From Pseudomonadaceae bacterium SI-3 (GTDB lineage Bacteria > Pseudomonadota > Gammaproteobacteria > Pseudomonadales > Pseudomonadaceae): a DNA stretch of 64,000 bases. This document shows, piece by piece, positions 55,252-64,000 of the stretch (positions within the stretch are counted from its first letter, which is position 1; every line of letters begins with the position of its first letter). The notes beneath the pieces were generated by a model. It saw only the letters and a list, made by a program, of their open reading frames with translations. It made no database searches and had not been told where the DNA came from. The translations under genes and the position numbers were made by a program. Location of the stretch: positions 372,001-436,000 of the forward strand of contig CP026511.1 in the NCBI GenBank assembly GCA_004010935.1, in the 5' to 3' direction.

Positions 55252-56961
55252 ATGAGTCAGACACTGCTGTCCATACTGGCCTTCGTGCCGCTGGTGCTGG
55301 CGGGGGTACTGCTGATCGGCTTTCGCTGGCCGGCCAAGTACGCAATGCCGCTGGTTTTCGTGCTCACTGCGTTGATCGGGCTGCTGGCCTGGGACATGAC
55401 CTTCAACCGGGTCCTGGCTTCCACGCTGCAAGGCTTGATTCTCACCGCCGCGATCCTCTGGATCATCTTTGGCGCAATCCTTCTCCTGAACACGCTTAAA
55501 CACTCCGGGGGTATCGCGTCGATTCGTCGGGGCTTCGCCAACGTGAGCCCGGACAAGCGCGTCCAGGTGTTGATCGTGGCCTGGCTGTTCGGCTGCTTCA
55601 TCGAGGGCGCCTCGGGCTTCGGTACCCCAGCAGCGGTCGCTGCGCCGCTACTCGTCGCACTGGGCTTTCCGGCGCTGACGGCGGTGGTGCTTGGGATGAT
55701 GGTGCAATCCACACCAGTGTCCTTCGGTGCGGTGGGTACGCCAATTCTGGTGGGTGTCGCGGGTGGTCTGGACCAGGCCACGCTCGGCGGTCAGCTGGCA
55801 ACCGTGGGCAGCAACTGGGATGTGTTCTTCCAGCTGATCTACTCCCGGGTGGCGATCATCCATGCGCTGTGCGGCATCCTCATGCCGCTGATCATGATCT
55901 GCATCATGACGCGCTTCTTCGGTCGTAACCGTTCCTGGAGCGAAGGTCTGGCAATGGCGCCGTTTGCCATTTTCACCGGTCTGGCGTTCGTGATTCCGTA
56001 CGCTGCGGCGGGTGTGTTCCTCGGTCCGGAATTCCCGTCGATGATCGGCGCTCTGGTCGGTCTGGCCATTGTGGTTCCGGCGGCGAAGGCGGGCTTCCTG
56101 CTGCCGAAGACCAGCTGGGATTTCGCCCCGGCCAGCGAGTGGCCGGTTGAGTGGATGGGCAAGATCGAGATGAAGATCGATGACGTCGCTGGGCGTACAC
56201 CGATCTCCGTGCCGATGGCCTGGGCGCCTTACCTGCTGTTGGCGATCTTCCTGGTGATGTCGCGGATCTTCCCGGACCTCAAGGCGGCGCTGATGTCGGT
56301 GAGCTTCGGTTGGAGGGACATTCTCGGTGAAACCGGTGTGTCCGGCACCCTGGAGCCGCTGTATCTGCCAGGCGGGATTCTCTGCATGGTAGTGCTGGTG
56401 ACCTTCTTCCTGCATCGGATGAAAGCCGCTCAGCTGGGCGCTGCCATCGCCGAATCGAGCAAAACGCTGCTGGGCGCTGGCTTCGTGCTGATCTTCACCA
56501 TTCCGATGGTGCGGATCCTGATCAACTCCGGTGTCAACGGTTCGGATCTGGTCTCCATGCCAGTGGCCATGGCACAACTGGTGGCCAACAGCGTAGGCGG
56601 GGTCTACCCCTTCTTCGCGCCTGCGGTTGGCGCACTGGGTGCATTCATTGCCGGCTCCAACACTGTGTCGAACCTGATGCTGTCGCAGTTCCAGTACAAC
56701 ACCGCTGGGCTGCTGGGTATCTCCGGCGCGCTGATGGTAGCGCTGCAATCAGTGGGCGCCGCGGCTGGCAACATGATCGCCATCCACAACGTCGTCGCGG
56801 CTTCGGCCACGGTCGGCCTGCTGGGCCGTGAGGGCATCACGCTGCGCAAGACCATGCTGCCGACGCTGTACTACCTCGTACTGGCTGGCACCATCGGCCT
56901 GATCGGCTTCTATGTGATGGGTATCAGCGATCCGCTGGTGGGCATCGCGACCGCCAGTTAA
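55252..56961 (+). CDS. Lactate/glycolate permease (LctP family)
   Basis: 569 residues with 12 or more membrane helices. LctP family motifs: [98 protein letters not shown], and near the end [19 protein letters not shown]. Both LldP and GlcA belong here; its position after glcB suggests glycolate uptake. It has its own ribosome site and lies after a terminator, so its own promoter should be in 55120-55251. Ends with a strong terminator. Confidence 0.9.
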   Translation: MSQTLLSILAFVPLVLAGVLLIGFRWPAKYAMPLVFVLTALIGLLAWDMTFNRVLASTLQGLILTAAILWIIFGAILLLNTLKHSGGIASIRRGFANVSPDKRVQVLIVAWLFGCFIEGASGFGTPAAVAAPLLVALGFPALTAVVLGMMVQSTPVSFGAVGTPILVGVAGGLDQATLGGQLATVGSNWDVFFQLIYSRVAIIHALCGILMPLIMICIMTRFFGRNRSWSEGLAMAPFAIFTGLAFVIPYAAAGVFLGPEFPSMIGALVGLAIVVPAAKAGFLLPKTSWDFAPASEWPVEWMGKIEMKIDDVAGRTPISVPMAWAPYLLLAIFLVMSRIFPDLKAALMSVSFGWRDILGETGVSGTLEPLYLPGGILCMVVLVTFFLHRMKAAQLGAAIAESSKTLLGAGFVLIFTIPMVRILINSGVNGSDLVSMPVAMAQLVANSVGGVYPFFAPAVGALGAFIAGSNTVSNLMLSQFQYNTAGLLGISGALMVALQSVGAAAGNMIAIHNVVAASATVGLLGREGITLRKTMLPTLYYLVLAGTIGLIGFYVMGISDPLVGIATAS

Positions 56962-56982
56962 CAGTGGCGTAGATGAACCCGG

Positions 56983-57013
56983 ACGGGCGGCCTAGGCCGC
57001 CCGTTTTGTTTTG
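56983..57013 (+). terminator. Terminator after the permease gene
   Basis: A perfect 22-bp palindrome ACGGGCGGCC-TA-GGCCGCCCGT followed by TTTGTTTTG, 22 bp after the stop codon. Confidence 0.88.
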
Positions 57014-57121
57014 CCCTGAAATCTTTCGCAGGTACGGGGTCTATCACCGAAGCGCCAGGGTTTGGCGCTCATCGCGTTCTGGTATAGCGTGCAGCGCAAC
57101 CGAGACTGATCGAGGTGAATA

Positions 57122-57289
57122 ATGAAAAAGTGGCAATGCGTGGTGTGTGGGCTCATCTATGACGAAGCCGAGGGCTGGCCGGACGACGGCATCGCGCCAG
57201 GCACCGCCTGGGAAGACGTGCCCGAGGACTGGCTGTGCCCCGACTGTGGCGTCGGCAAGATAGACTTTGAAATGATCGCGATCGGCTGA
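57122..57289 (+). CDS. Rubredoxin
   Basis: 55 residues. Four iron-binding cysteines in two CxxC knuckles, CVVCG (Cys6, Cys9) and CPDCG (Cys39, Cys42), with [28 protein letters not shown] between them. A single-iron electron carrier that serves alkane hydroxylases and oxidative-stress enzymes. GAGGTG precedes the ATG; the reductase gene starts one base after its stop. Confidence 0.97.
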   Translation: MKKWQCVVCGLIYDEAEGWPDDGIAPGTAWEDVPEDWLCPDCGVGKIDFEMIAIG

Positions 57290-57290
57290 T

Positions 57291-58487
57291 ATGAATGACT
57301 CGAACCCAAACGCACCGCTGGTCATCATTGGCACCGGACTGGCGGGCTACAACCTCGCCCGGGAATTCCGCAAGCTGGACAGTGAAACGCCGCTGTTGCT
57401 GATTACCGCTGACGACGGCCGCTCCTATTCCAAACCCATGCTCTCGACCGGCTTCGCCATGAACAAGGATGCCGATGCGCTCGGCATGACGGTGGCCGGC
57501 CCGATGGCCATCCAGCTCAACGCCGAGATTCGCACCCATACTCGAGTGACGCGTCTCGATCCGGCCAACCGTCGTGTTTGGATTGGCAACGAGCCCGTGC
57601 CCTACCGCGATCTGGTGATCGCCTGGGGGGCGCAGACCATTCAAGTGCCGGTCGACGGCGATGCACAGGACGCCATCTTCCCGATCAACGATCTGCTCGA
57701 TTACGGGCGCTTCCGCGAGGCCGCACACGGTAAGCGGCGCGTGTTGATCCTCGGGGCCGGGTTGATCGGCTGCGAATTTGCAAATGACTTGCTGCAAGGC
57801 GGCTATGAGGTCGATCTGGTCGCGCCGTGCGAGCAGCTCATGCCGTCACTGCTACCGCCCGAACCCGCGGCCGCGGTCCGCCGAGGGCTTGAGTCTCTGG
57901 GTGCGCGGTTCCACTTGGGGCCGGTGCTCGAGCGGCTGGAACGTGACGGTGACGCCCTCCAGGCGCAGCTGTCAGACGGCCAGCGCCTGGAGTGCGATCT
58001 GGTGGTCAGCGCGGTGGGATTGCGTCCGCGTATCGAGCTGGCCGAGGCGGCAGGCTTGAAGGTCAATCGCGGCATTGAAGTGGACCGCCTGCTGCAGACT
58101 TCGACCGAGCATGTGTATGCATTGGGCGATTGTGCTGAGGTCGACGGGCTCAACCTGCTCTATGTGATGCCGTTGATGAGCGGCGTCCGTGCGCTGGCCA
58201 GAACGCTCGTTGCCCAACCGACGCCGGTCACCTACGGGCCGATGCCTATCACTGTGAAAACACCGGTATGCCCCCTGGTGGTGTCCCCGCCAGCTGCCGG
58301 TAGCCACGGCAGCTGGAACGTTGAAGGCGAGTGCAACAACCTCAAGGCAACCTTCCGTGGACCTGACGGCAAGCTGCTTGGCTACGCACTCACCGGAACG
58401 GCTGTGCAAGAGCGCCTGGCGCTGAACAAGCAACTGCCCCCGGTGTTGGCGGAACTGCCTCAGGTTCTGTCGTTAAAGTCTTCGTAA
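57291..58487 (+). CDS. Rubredoxin-NAD+ reductase
   Basis: 398 residues. FAD-binding motif [19 protein letters not shown] at the start, NAD-binding motif [27 protein letters not shown] (about 145-170), second FAD motif [13 protein letters not shown], and a C-terminal domain that fits the AlkT/RubB family. It passes electrons from NADH to the rubredoxin encoded one base upstream, with which it must be co-transcribed. Confidence 0.94.
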   Translation: MNDSNPNAPLVIIGTGLAGYNLAREFRKLDSETPLLLITADDGRSYSKPMLSTGFAMNKDADALGMTVAGPMAIQLNAEIRTHTRVTRLDPANRRVWIGNEPVPYRDLVIAWGAQTIQVPVDGDAQDAIFPINDLLDYGRFREAAHGKRRVLILGAGLIGCEFANDLLQGGYEVDLVAPCEQLMPSLLPPEPAAAVRRGLESLGARFHLGPVLERLERDGDALQAQLSDGQRLECDLVVSAVGLRPRIELAEAAGLKVNRGIEVDRLLQTSTEHVYALGDCAEVDGLNLLYVMPLMSGVRALARTLVAQPTPVTYGPMPITVKTPVCPLVVSPPAAGSHGSWNVEGECNNLKATFRGPDGKLLGYALTGTAVQERLALNKQLPPVLAELPQVLSLKSS

Positions 58488-58640
58488 TGATTCGGCAAAG
58501 CGCTGGCGAGGACTGGCGCGAGTGCTAGCAGCGTGCCATGCTCCCAGAGGCCGCTGCCGCAGCCTAGAGCTGTCGCAGCGCTTCGGACGCTGTTCGGAGA
58601 ACAGCGGATCACAACAACAAGAAAGTCTTAGAGGCTACCT

Positions 58641-58913
58641 ATGCGCAAACCGGAACTCGCAGCCGCTATCGCCGACAAGGCCGATCTCACCAAGGATCAG
58701 GCCAATCGTGTACTCAACGCCGTACTGGATGAAATTACCAGCGCACTCAACCGTAAGGACAGCGTGACCCTGGTGGGTTTCGGCACCTTCGTACAACGTC
58801 ACCGCGGGGCCCGTACGGGCAAGAATCCGCAGACGGGCGAACCCGTCACCATCAAGGCCAGCAACACCGTGGCTTTCAAGCCGGGAAAGATGCTGAAAGA
58901 CGCGATCAATTAA
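58641..58913 (+). CDS. HU-family DNA-binding protein
   Basis: 90 residues, HU/IHF fold: RKPELAAAIADKADLTKDQANRVLNAVLDEITSALNRKDSVTLVGFGTFVQRHRGARTGKNPQTGEPVTIKASNTVAFKPGKMLKDAIN. The arm GARTGKNPQTGE and Gly-Phe-Gly-Thr-Phe turn are typical. Bends DNA in the nucleoid. It is a second HU gene of the type found next to the rubredoxin genes in Pseudomonas. A GC-rich hairpin at 58924-58946 follows without a T run. Confidence 0.95.
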   Translation: MRKPELAAAIADKADLTKDQANRVLNAVLDEITSALNRKDSVTLVGFGTFVQRHRGARTGKNPQTGEPVTIKASNTVAFKPGKMLKDAIN

Positions 58914-59049
58914 AATCGCGCCGCCCGGGGCCGCCCAGGCTCCGGGTCAGCCTGACTGAACAGTCCACTCCAGACCCTTCTGTTCTCCTGCTTTCGCCGC
59001 TCAGACCAGCCGCTACAATGCCGCTTTTCCTGCCAACGGTCGGCCAATC

Positions 59050-59436
59050 ATGAAATTTCGCTTTCTTCTCTGGATGCTGGGTCGCCTGATGACCAAGGCC
59101 AGCCGCAACAACCCCGATTTCCAGAAGCAACTCGGCGACAAAGACCTGACCTTCCAGCTGCACACGCTGGACGGCAAGGTGGCTCGGCATTACAGGGTCA
59201 AGGATCAGCGCGTCACCAGCCACGGCGGTTCCGCCACCGATCCGGCCTGTGCCATCGGCTTCAAGGACAGTGCCTACGGTTTCGCCACCATGAACGCGAA
59301 GAACAAGCAGCTCGCTTTCATGCAAGGCATCCAGAACAAAGACATCCAGATCCAGGGCAACCCAGCGCTAGTGATGTGGTTTCAGGGGCTGACTAAGTAT
59401 CTCAAGCCCCGGAAGAAGAAGCCTGAGGCGGCGTGA
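59050..59436 (+). CDS. SCP2 sterol-binding domain-like protein
   Basis: 128 residues. After an N-terminal helix (MKFRFLLWMLGRLMTKAS) the SCP2-like domain follows: KQLGDKDLTFQLHTLDGKVARHYRVKDQRVTSHGGSATDPACAIGFKDSAYGFATMNAKNKQLAFMQGIQNKDIQIQGNPALVMWFQGLTKYL. SCP2 domains bind lipids; the bacterial role is unknown. It is the last gene before an apparently foreign pair at 59482-61694. Confidence 0.78.
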   Translation: MKFRFLLWMLGRLMTKASRNNPDFQKQLGDKDLTFQLHTLDGKVARHYRVKDQRVTSHGGSATDPACAIGFKDSAYGFATMNAKNKQLAFMQGIQNKDIQIQGNPALVMWFQGLTKYLKPRKKKPEAA

Positions 59437-59481
59437 TTCGTTAGCTCGTTGCAGCGACAAGCTCAGGTAGATCCGTGCGCT

Positions 59482-60141
59482 TCACCAGCTTCCGTATGGA
59501 ATGCCGTATTGTTCAACGTAGCGTTTGGATGCCTCCGGCTGCGGGTAGTAGTTCCCGCCAGACTTGCCGAGGTGGGGCCCCAGTGGCTCGATCTCGCCTT
59601 GGCCGCGCGCAACTTTTATGGCTCTGTGGCATTGGTCCCGGACCCATACTTGGATCACGCCGCCTGGAGCCAAACCTAAGTGGAGGGACGCCATATAGCT
59701 TGCGTCCTGCTCTGGCGTCTCTGGGCACCGCCTGTGGGTTGCATCGTGCATAATTCTTCTGGCCTCTGCAGGGATATCAATCCAAGCCTTGTAGGTCTGT
59801 GCCTCTACTACAGACTGCCACCGAACGTAGATGCGCTTGGGCAGATCCGCGCCTACAACGCCACGTATCCCGCTCCCTGCTAACCCGTTGGGCCACCCTC
59901 GGGCTACCTCCTTTTCAACGCCGTAGTTACCACTGCCAATAACTCCGCCGCTGCCATGTCTAAACGACCTCCCTTGCACATCTTCTACCGCGCTATCTTC
60001 GACCCAGGCCGTCATATATATCGGAGCGGCAAACTCCAGGCTCCACCAGGGGGATCTCGGGTCTCGTTCGCCGGACAGTGGATCTTGCAATTGGCATCCG
60101 GTTAAAAAGATTGCCATTAACACAGCTATAAATGGCTTCAT
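59482..60141 (-). CDS. DUF2931-like lipoprotein, probable immunity protein
   Basis: 219 residues. ATG 60141 starts a lipoprotein signal peptide ending FLTG-C (Cys about 16). The mature domain has RSPWWSLEFAAPIYMTAWVEDSAVEDVQG, WPNGLAGSGIRGVVGADLPKRIYVRWQSVVEAQTYKAWIDIPAEAR and QVWVRDQCHRAIKVARGQGEIEPLGPHLGKSGG, which resemble DUF2931. Proteins of this family encoded next to Tle1-type lipases act as periplasmic immunity proteins. Its ATG shares a base with the effector stop (TAATG). Base composition is clearly less GC-rich than around it. Confidence 0.72.
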   Translation of the reverse strand: MKPFIAVLMAIFLTGCQLQDPLSGERDPRSPWWSLEFAAPIYMTAWVEDSAVEDVQGRSFRHGSGGVIGSGNYGVEKEVARGWPNGLAGSGIRGVVGADLPKRIYVRWQSVVEAQTYKAWIDIPAEARRIMHDATHRRCPETPEQDASYMASLHLGLAPGGVIQVWVRDQCHRAIKVARGQGEIEPLGPHLGKSGGNYYPQPEASKRYVEQYGIPYGSW

Positions 60142-61694
60142 TACTGCAATGTCCATTCAGGCACGTGGGGGTGGGTACGCCGGATCCCGTCTGGATTCGG
60201 GGCGTTGATATAGACAAGATTGGCTCCACTGTGTGTTCGCTTTCCTAGGGGATTGTTCCAATGCGCAGAAACATGGATATATCGATTCTTCAGCCGCTTC
60301 TCATCATCGGCGCTGACGCTGTAGTCGCCATTGGAAAATCGCGAGCTGAGCGCCTGAAGCTCGGCTGGGACTGAGTACATTGGATCGTGAATGTCGATCT
60401 CATTGAAATACACCCCGGCACCTTTTGCTCGTTCATACATGACGCGCAGATATACGTTGGAAAGTCCCCCGCTAACACGGCGCTTAAGCTGCAGGGCGGC
60501 GTAGACACGCTGCTGCAACTGGGCCATGCGATCGCTTGGGTCGACAGGTAGCAACTGAGCTGCCGGTGTAACAATCGTCAGCATGGATGCGGGCCAACCT
60601 TCTGCGATGAGGCGTTGTTTGGCTTGCTCGGCGTCCCGGTAAATGGATGTGGTGATCACATCGGTGCCTCTTGCTACAACCAGTGCCTGCATAGGGCTGA
60701 TTAGAATGCATTCCTCAGCGTTGTCCAAATAGCCGCCTCCAATGTCCGAATGTGCCCCAGGCAAGATAATTTCGGTGTGGTCGGGTTGTACGGTACTAAC
60801 AGGAAAGTTCGCGCGAACCTCATCGCGAGCGACAAGATGAAGCACGTTCGTGAAGTGCTTCGGGGACAGATATAAGTTCAGCCATGGTGTGATGGAGCTT
60901 CTGATATTGCCAAAATTTGTGAGCCCACCAACGGAAGCTACAGTATCGAAAAGTCCGATGAAGCCCATTGTGACGCTGCGTTGGAAGTGTTCATCGAAAT
61001 CATGACTGAACGACTTGGCGTTATCTTGAAGTGTCGCTCTTAGACTTCCTTGGGCGCTGCTGACAACTTCGTTCGCAAAATGTCTAGCGGCGGCGGCGCC
61101 GCGGCTGAAGCCGAAGACATCGAAGGTCAGCGAGACGATCTCGCAGTCCGGATGCTCTTGGACGATCCGTTTCACTGTTGTATGGATCAGCACAAATGCC
61201 TGCTGTACGCGACCCCTGATTCCGGTGTCACCTCGGCCCATGCCTGAGCCGAACAGGCTGTCTTCACCACCCGGATTGGTGCCAATTCCGTCGATGTATA
61301 GTTTCTTCGCGAGCTGCTTTCGCTGGCCTTCGCCTTGAGGCTTAGCGCTTTCTGAATACAGATACATCAACTTCCTAACATTAGTTAGATCGTTCCCATA
61401 ACTGCTATCCGGTTTGGCCATATAGGGCTTACAGCTGGCGTCCAGGTCTTCTTTCTGGATGGGGTGCTGCGCGCCGCAGGCCAGGCCGAGTGCGGTGTTG
61501 GTGGCGTTGTTGCCTGTGCCGTCGAAGAACACGCCGATGCGTAGAGCCAGCTTGATCTTCTCGGCAGGCTTGACGGGTTCCCTGGCGTGGCGTTCGTATT
61601 CGGACCAGCGCTCTGCGTGTATATCGACCGGTTCGACGTTGCGCAGCTCGGCTTCGCGCTTGGCTTGAGGAATGTTGGGGACGTAACCGCTCAT
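60141..61694 (-). CDS. Tle1-like DUF2235 lipase, probable type VI secretion effector
   Basis: 517 residues. DUF2235 alpha/beta-hydrolase: FFDGTGNN (57-64), nucleophile elbow GFSRG with Ser197, GLFDTVASVGG (Asp250 region) and LPGAHSDIGGGYLD (His315, Asp317). No signal peptide and no secretion tag. Tle1 proteins are phospholipases injected by type VI secretion into rival cells and need a cognate immunity protein, which the overlapping downstream gene probably is. No VgrG, PAAR or DUF4123 adaptor gene is adjacent, so delivery would rely on parts encoded elsewhere. Lower GC than neighbours suggests transfer. An ordinary lipase remains possible. Confidence 0.8.
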   Translation of the reverse strand: MSGYVPNIPQAKREAELRNVEPVDIHAERWSEYERHAREPVKPAEKIKLALRIGVFFDGTGNNATNTALGLACGAQHPIQKEDLDASCKPYMAKPDSSYGNDLTNVRKLMYLYSESAKPQGEGQRKQLAKKLYIDGIGTNPGGEDSLFGSGMGRGDTGIRGRVQQAFVLIHTTVKRIVQEHPDCEIVSLTFDVFGFSRGAAAARHFANEVVSSAQGSLRATLQDNAKSFSHDFDEHFQRSVTMGFIGLFDTVASVGGLTNFGNIRSSITPWLNLYLSPKHFTNVLHLVARDEVRANFPVSTVQPDHTEIILPGAHSDIGGGYLDNAEECILISPMQALVVARGTDVITTSIYRDAEQAKQRLIAEGWPASMLTIVTPAAQLLPVDPSDRMAQLQQRVYAALQLKRRVSGGLSNVYLRVMYERAKGAGVYFNEIDIHDPMYSVPAELQALSSRFSNGDYSVSADDEKRLKNRYIHVSAHWNNPLGKRTHSGANLVYINAPNPDGIRRTHPHVPEWTLQ

Positions 61695-61866
61695 GCTTCT
61701 ACCTTCCCTGGCAAGTGAGGCTGGATGATCTGGGTTGACACGCCGTTGAACTACATCCTGTTGGTCACGGCGCGGGCGTCAGTAGGAACCACCGTTAGCG
61801 ATGATTCAAGCAGCCGGTTCACAAAGCGCACGGTCGGCCTGGTGGTTTCGGGGTGGCAATGGCATT

Positions 61867-62787
61867 TCAGTGCGATGCAATCGGACCCTGCTGCGCCAGC
61901 CATGCGCGGGCTTCGTCGAGCAGCCAGTCACGAAAGGCGTTCAAGGCCGCCGACTCTACGCGACGTTCCGGGATCATCAGGTGATAGGCCTGGTTCTCGC
62001 GCCGGAACGAATGTGGGTGCGCAATCACCAGACGCCCCTCGGCCAGTTCGCGCTGGATCAGGAACGGCGGAATCAGCGCCACGCCCATCTGGTGCTCGGC
62101 GGCCTGGGCGAGCATCGAGAACAGCTCCAGGCGGGGGCCAGTCATATCCCGGGCGACTTTCATGCCCAGCGAATCGAACCACTGGCGCCAGGCATAGGGG
62201 CGTGTGGTCTGTTGCAGCAATGGCATCTCGCCAATGGTCTCTGGCGCCAGCGCATTCGCGCCGTCCAGCAAGGCCGGGCTGCACACTGGCACCGACTGCT
62301 CCGGCATCAGTGAATAGGCGACCGTGCCGGACCAGTCGCCGTCACCGAAGTAGATCGCCGCATCGAATTCGGTATCGGCGAATAGGAAGGGGCGGGTGCG
62401 GTTGGTCAGATTCACGGTAATTCCCGGGTGCAACGCCTGAAACTGCCGCAGCCGTGGCAGCAGCCATTGCGTGCCAAAGGTCGGCACCAGCGCCAGCTCG
62501 ATGGTCTGCGCGCCTTGCTGGCCCATTACCGAAAGCGTATCGCGCTCCACCGCATCGAGCTGAGTGGCGACCCGCCTTGCATAGGACTGCCCGGCCTCAG
62601 TCAGTTTCACGCCGCGGCGGGAACGGCGGAACAGCTCCAGCCCGAGGAATTCTTCCAGACCGCCGATTTGTCGGCAGATCGCGCTCTGGGTCAGGGCCAG
62701 CTCTTCGGCAGCGCGTGTAAAACTCTGGTGACGCGCGGCCGCTTCGAAGGCGACAAGCGCGGCTGTGCTGGGAATCTTGCGACGCAT
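61867..62787 (-). CDS. gcdR: LysR-family regulator of glutaryl-CoA dehydrogenase (GcdR-like)
   Basis: 306 residues. LysR helix-turn-helix about 8-66 (STAALVAFEAAARHQSFTRAAEELALTQSAICRQIGGLEEFLGLELFRRSRRGVKLTEAGQSY) and GcvA-type effector domain with TFGTQWLLPRLRQFQALHPGITVNLTNR and GVALIPPFLI. It diverges from gcdH across 184 bp, the arrangement known for a glutarate-pathway regulator in Pseudomonas. The 172 bp downstream (61695-61866) has no convincing gene. Confidence 0.85.
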   Translation of the reverse strand: MRRKIPSTAALVAFEAAARHQSFTRAAEELALTQSAICRQIGGLEEFLGLELFRRSRRGVKLTEAGQSYARRVATQLDAVERDTLSVMGQQGAQTIELALVPTFGTQWLLPRLRQFQALHPGITVNLTNRTRPFLFADTEFDAAIYFGDGDWSGTVAYSLMPEQSVPVCSPALLDGANALAPETIGEMPLLQQTTRPYAWRQWFDSLGMKVARDMTGPRLELFSMLAQAAEHQMGVALIPPFLIQRELAEGRLVIAHPHSFRRENQAYHLMIPERRVESAALNAFRDWLLDEARAWLAQQGPIASH

Positions 62788-62843
62788 TATGCGGCTGCCT
62801 CACTAATGGGCCGGTATTCAGTGCATTTAGCATAGCCTGGAGT

Positions 62844-62875
62844 GAGTAAATCGCACAGATCATTGCGAATTACTC
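62844..62875. promoter_or_regulatory. 32-bp inverted repeat between gcdR and gcdH
   Basis: GAGTAAATCGCA (62844-62855) and TGCGAATTACTC (62864-62875) form 12-bp arms with one mismatch about an 8-base centre. It is the size and position of a LysR-type recognition site, 57 bp before the gcdR ATG and about 96 bp before gcdH. Confidence 0.65.
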
Positions 62876-62971
62876 GTTTGCCGGCTGGCGCCACAGCTTC
62901 TAGGATCAATGCATCCGAATGCTGCACCGGGCGCTGAGTCCGGTTCACCGTCTACGACAAGAGGACCACCC

Positions 62972-64000
62972 ATGGCTGGCAAAGCAAGCTTCAACTGGAT
63001 CGACCCACTGCTGCTCGATCAGCAGCTCACCGATGAAGAGCGCATGGTGCGCGACAGCGCTCAGCAGTTCGCCGCCGACAAGCTGGCGCCGCGGGTGCTT
63101 GAAGCCTTCCGTCACGAGCGCACCGATGCGGCAATCTTCCGTGAAATGGGCGACACCGGCTTGCTCGGCGCGACCATTCCTGAAGCGTACGGTGGCAGTG
63201 GTTTGAGCTACGTGTGCTACGGCCTGATCGCTCGTGAGGTCGAGCGCATCGATTCCGGTTACCGCTCGATGATGAGCGTGCAGTCGTCGCTGGTGATGGT
63301 GCCGATCAACGAGTTCGGCAACGAGGAAACCAAGCAGAAATATCTGCCCAAACTGGCCAGCGGCGAATACATCGGCTGCTTCGGCCTGACCGAGCCGAAC
63401 CACGGCTCCGACCCGGGCTCGATGGTCACCCGAGCGAAGAAGGTCGACGGCGGCTATCGCCTGTCCGGCGCCAAGATGTGGATCACCAACAGCCCGATCG
63501 CCGACGTCTTCGTGGTCTGGGCCAAGGATGATGAGGGTGCCATTCGCGGCTTCGTACTGGAGAAGGGCTGGGAAGGCCTGAGCGCCCCGGCGATTCATGG
63601 CAAGGTCGGTCTGCGCGCCTCGATCACCGGCGAGATCGTCATGGACAATGTGTTCTGCCCGGAAGAGAACGCTTTCCCCGACGTACGCGGCCTGCGCGGC
63701 CCGTTCACCTGCCTGGATTCGGCCCGTTACGGCATCAGCTGGGGCGCGCTGGGCGCCGCCGAGTTCTGCTGGCATACCGCACGTCAGTACACCCTGGACC
63801 GCCAGCAGTTCGGTCGCCCGCTGGCTGCCAATCAGCTGATCCAGAAGAAGCTGGCCGACATGCAGACCGAGATCACCCTGGCGCTGCAAGGCTGCCTGCG
63901 CCTCGGCCGGATGAAGGACGAGGGCACCGCGGCAGTGGAGATCACCTCGATCATGAAACGTAACAGCTGTGGCAAGGCGCTTGACGTGGCACGCCTGGCC
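62972..64000 (+). CDS. gcdH: Glutaryl-CoA dehydrogenase (3' end cut off)
   Basis: 343 codons visible from ATG 62972, open to the window end. Acyl-CoA dehydrogenase fold: [132 protein letters not shown] and [25 protein letters not shown]. The opening [17 protein letters not shown] and the [15 protein letters not shown] stretch are typical of glutaryl-CoA dehydrogenase, which converts glutaryl-CoA to crotonyl-CoA in lysine/glutarate breakdown. Confidence 0.93.
   Translation, partial: MAGKASFNWIDPLLLDQQLTDEERMVRDSAQQFAADKLAPRVLEAFRHERTDAAIFREMGDTGLLGATIPEAYGGSGLSYVCYGLIAREVERIDSGYRSMMSVQSSLVMVPINEFGNEETKQKYLPKLASGEYIGCFGLTEPNHGSDPGSMVTRAKKVDGGYRLSGAKMWITNSPIADVFVVWAKDDEGAIRGFVLEKGWEGLSAPAIHGKVGLRASITGEIVMDNVFCPEENAFPDVRGLRGPFTCLDSARYGISWGALGAAEFCWHTARQYTLDRQQFGRPLAANQLIQKKLADMQTEITLALQGCLRLGRMKDEGTAAVEITSIMKRNSCGKALDVARLA

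Noticed and set aside
61695..61866. Remnant of a VgrG, PAAR or adaptor gene upstream of the lipase
   Set aside because: I translated the minus strand in the three frames; only short stretches are open and none resembles a type VI component.

Overview
The window is a GC-rich, gene-dense piece of a gammaproteobacterial chromosome and looks like Pseudomonas sensu lato, most probably the P. stutzeri group (Stutzerimonas). The reasons are an oprH-phoP-phoQ operon, a serA / D-2-hydroxyglutarate dehydrogenase pair, the rpiA-ilvA-(HAD)-rppH-ptsP-(NRDE)-(TauE)-lgt-thyA block, and the phoBR-ubiAC-glc-rubredoxin-HU block, all in the order I remember from Pseudomonas genomes. I see no tRNA, rRNA, CRISPR array, prophage or insertion sequence.

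Region by region. 1-6.7 kb: an Mrp/Mnh-type cation/proton antiporter operon read left to right, in the order E (cut by the window edge)-F-G-B-C-D plus two more NuoL/M/N-like subunits; every junction overlaps by 4-8 bp. 6.9-14.6 kb (minus strand): a chemoreceptor, a small exported protein built of 14-residue repeats, a YjdF-like membrane protein, a SnoaL-like protein, the oprH-phoP-phoQ operon with a four-copy PhoP-box-like array, and a short-chain dehydrogenase. 14.9-18.0 kb (minus): a curli gene set csgD-csgE-csgB-csgA-csgC/H without csgF or csgG. 18.2-20.9 kb: an OPT transporter and two small exported proteins. 20.9-25.5 kb: serA diverging from D-2-hydroxyglutarate dehydrogenase across a 26-bp perfect palindrome, then an FAH-family hydrolase and a YjiK-like protein. 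25.6-35.4 kb: central metabolism and envelope genes (rpiA, ilvA, rppH, ptsP, lgt, thyA). 35.5-41.9 kb: a glutamate-receptor-like potassium channel, an orphan ParA ATPase, a tandem universal stress protein, a response regulator, an M23 peptidase and a CorC-type protein. 42.1-45.8 kb: phoR-phoB and ubiA-ubiC. 46.1-47.2 kb: two exported proteins of unknown function. 47.5-57.0 kb: the glycolate locus glcC / glcDEFGB plus a lactate/glycolate permease, with two identical palindromic operators in the divergent promoter region. 57.1-59.4 kb: rubredoxin, rubredoxin reductase, HU and an SCP2-like protein. 59.5-61.7 kb: a Tle1-like lipase toxin and its likely lipoprotein immunity protein, which look acquired. 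61.9-64.0 kb: a LysR regulator diverging from glutaryl-CoA dehydrogenase (cut by the window end).

How the genes fit together: SerA and D-2-hydroxyglutarate dehydrogenase are known partners in serine synthesis; GlcDEF oxidises glycolate to glyoxylate, which GlcB condenses with acetyl-CoA to malate, under GlcC; PhoPQ-OprH is a magnesium/polymyxin-response unit; PhoBR senses phosphate. No single locus stands out as a wholly new system. The items that most deserve a second look are the antiporter operon with a third subunit lacking the helix-5 glutamate, the curli locus without its secretion channel, the K+-filter glutamate receptor beside an orphan ParA, the 14-residue-repeat protein, and the serA palindrome. 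All family assignments come from reading sequence motifs; no database search was run.
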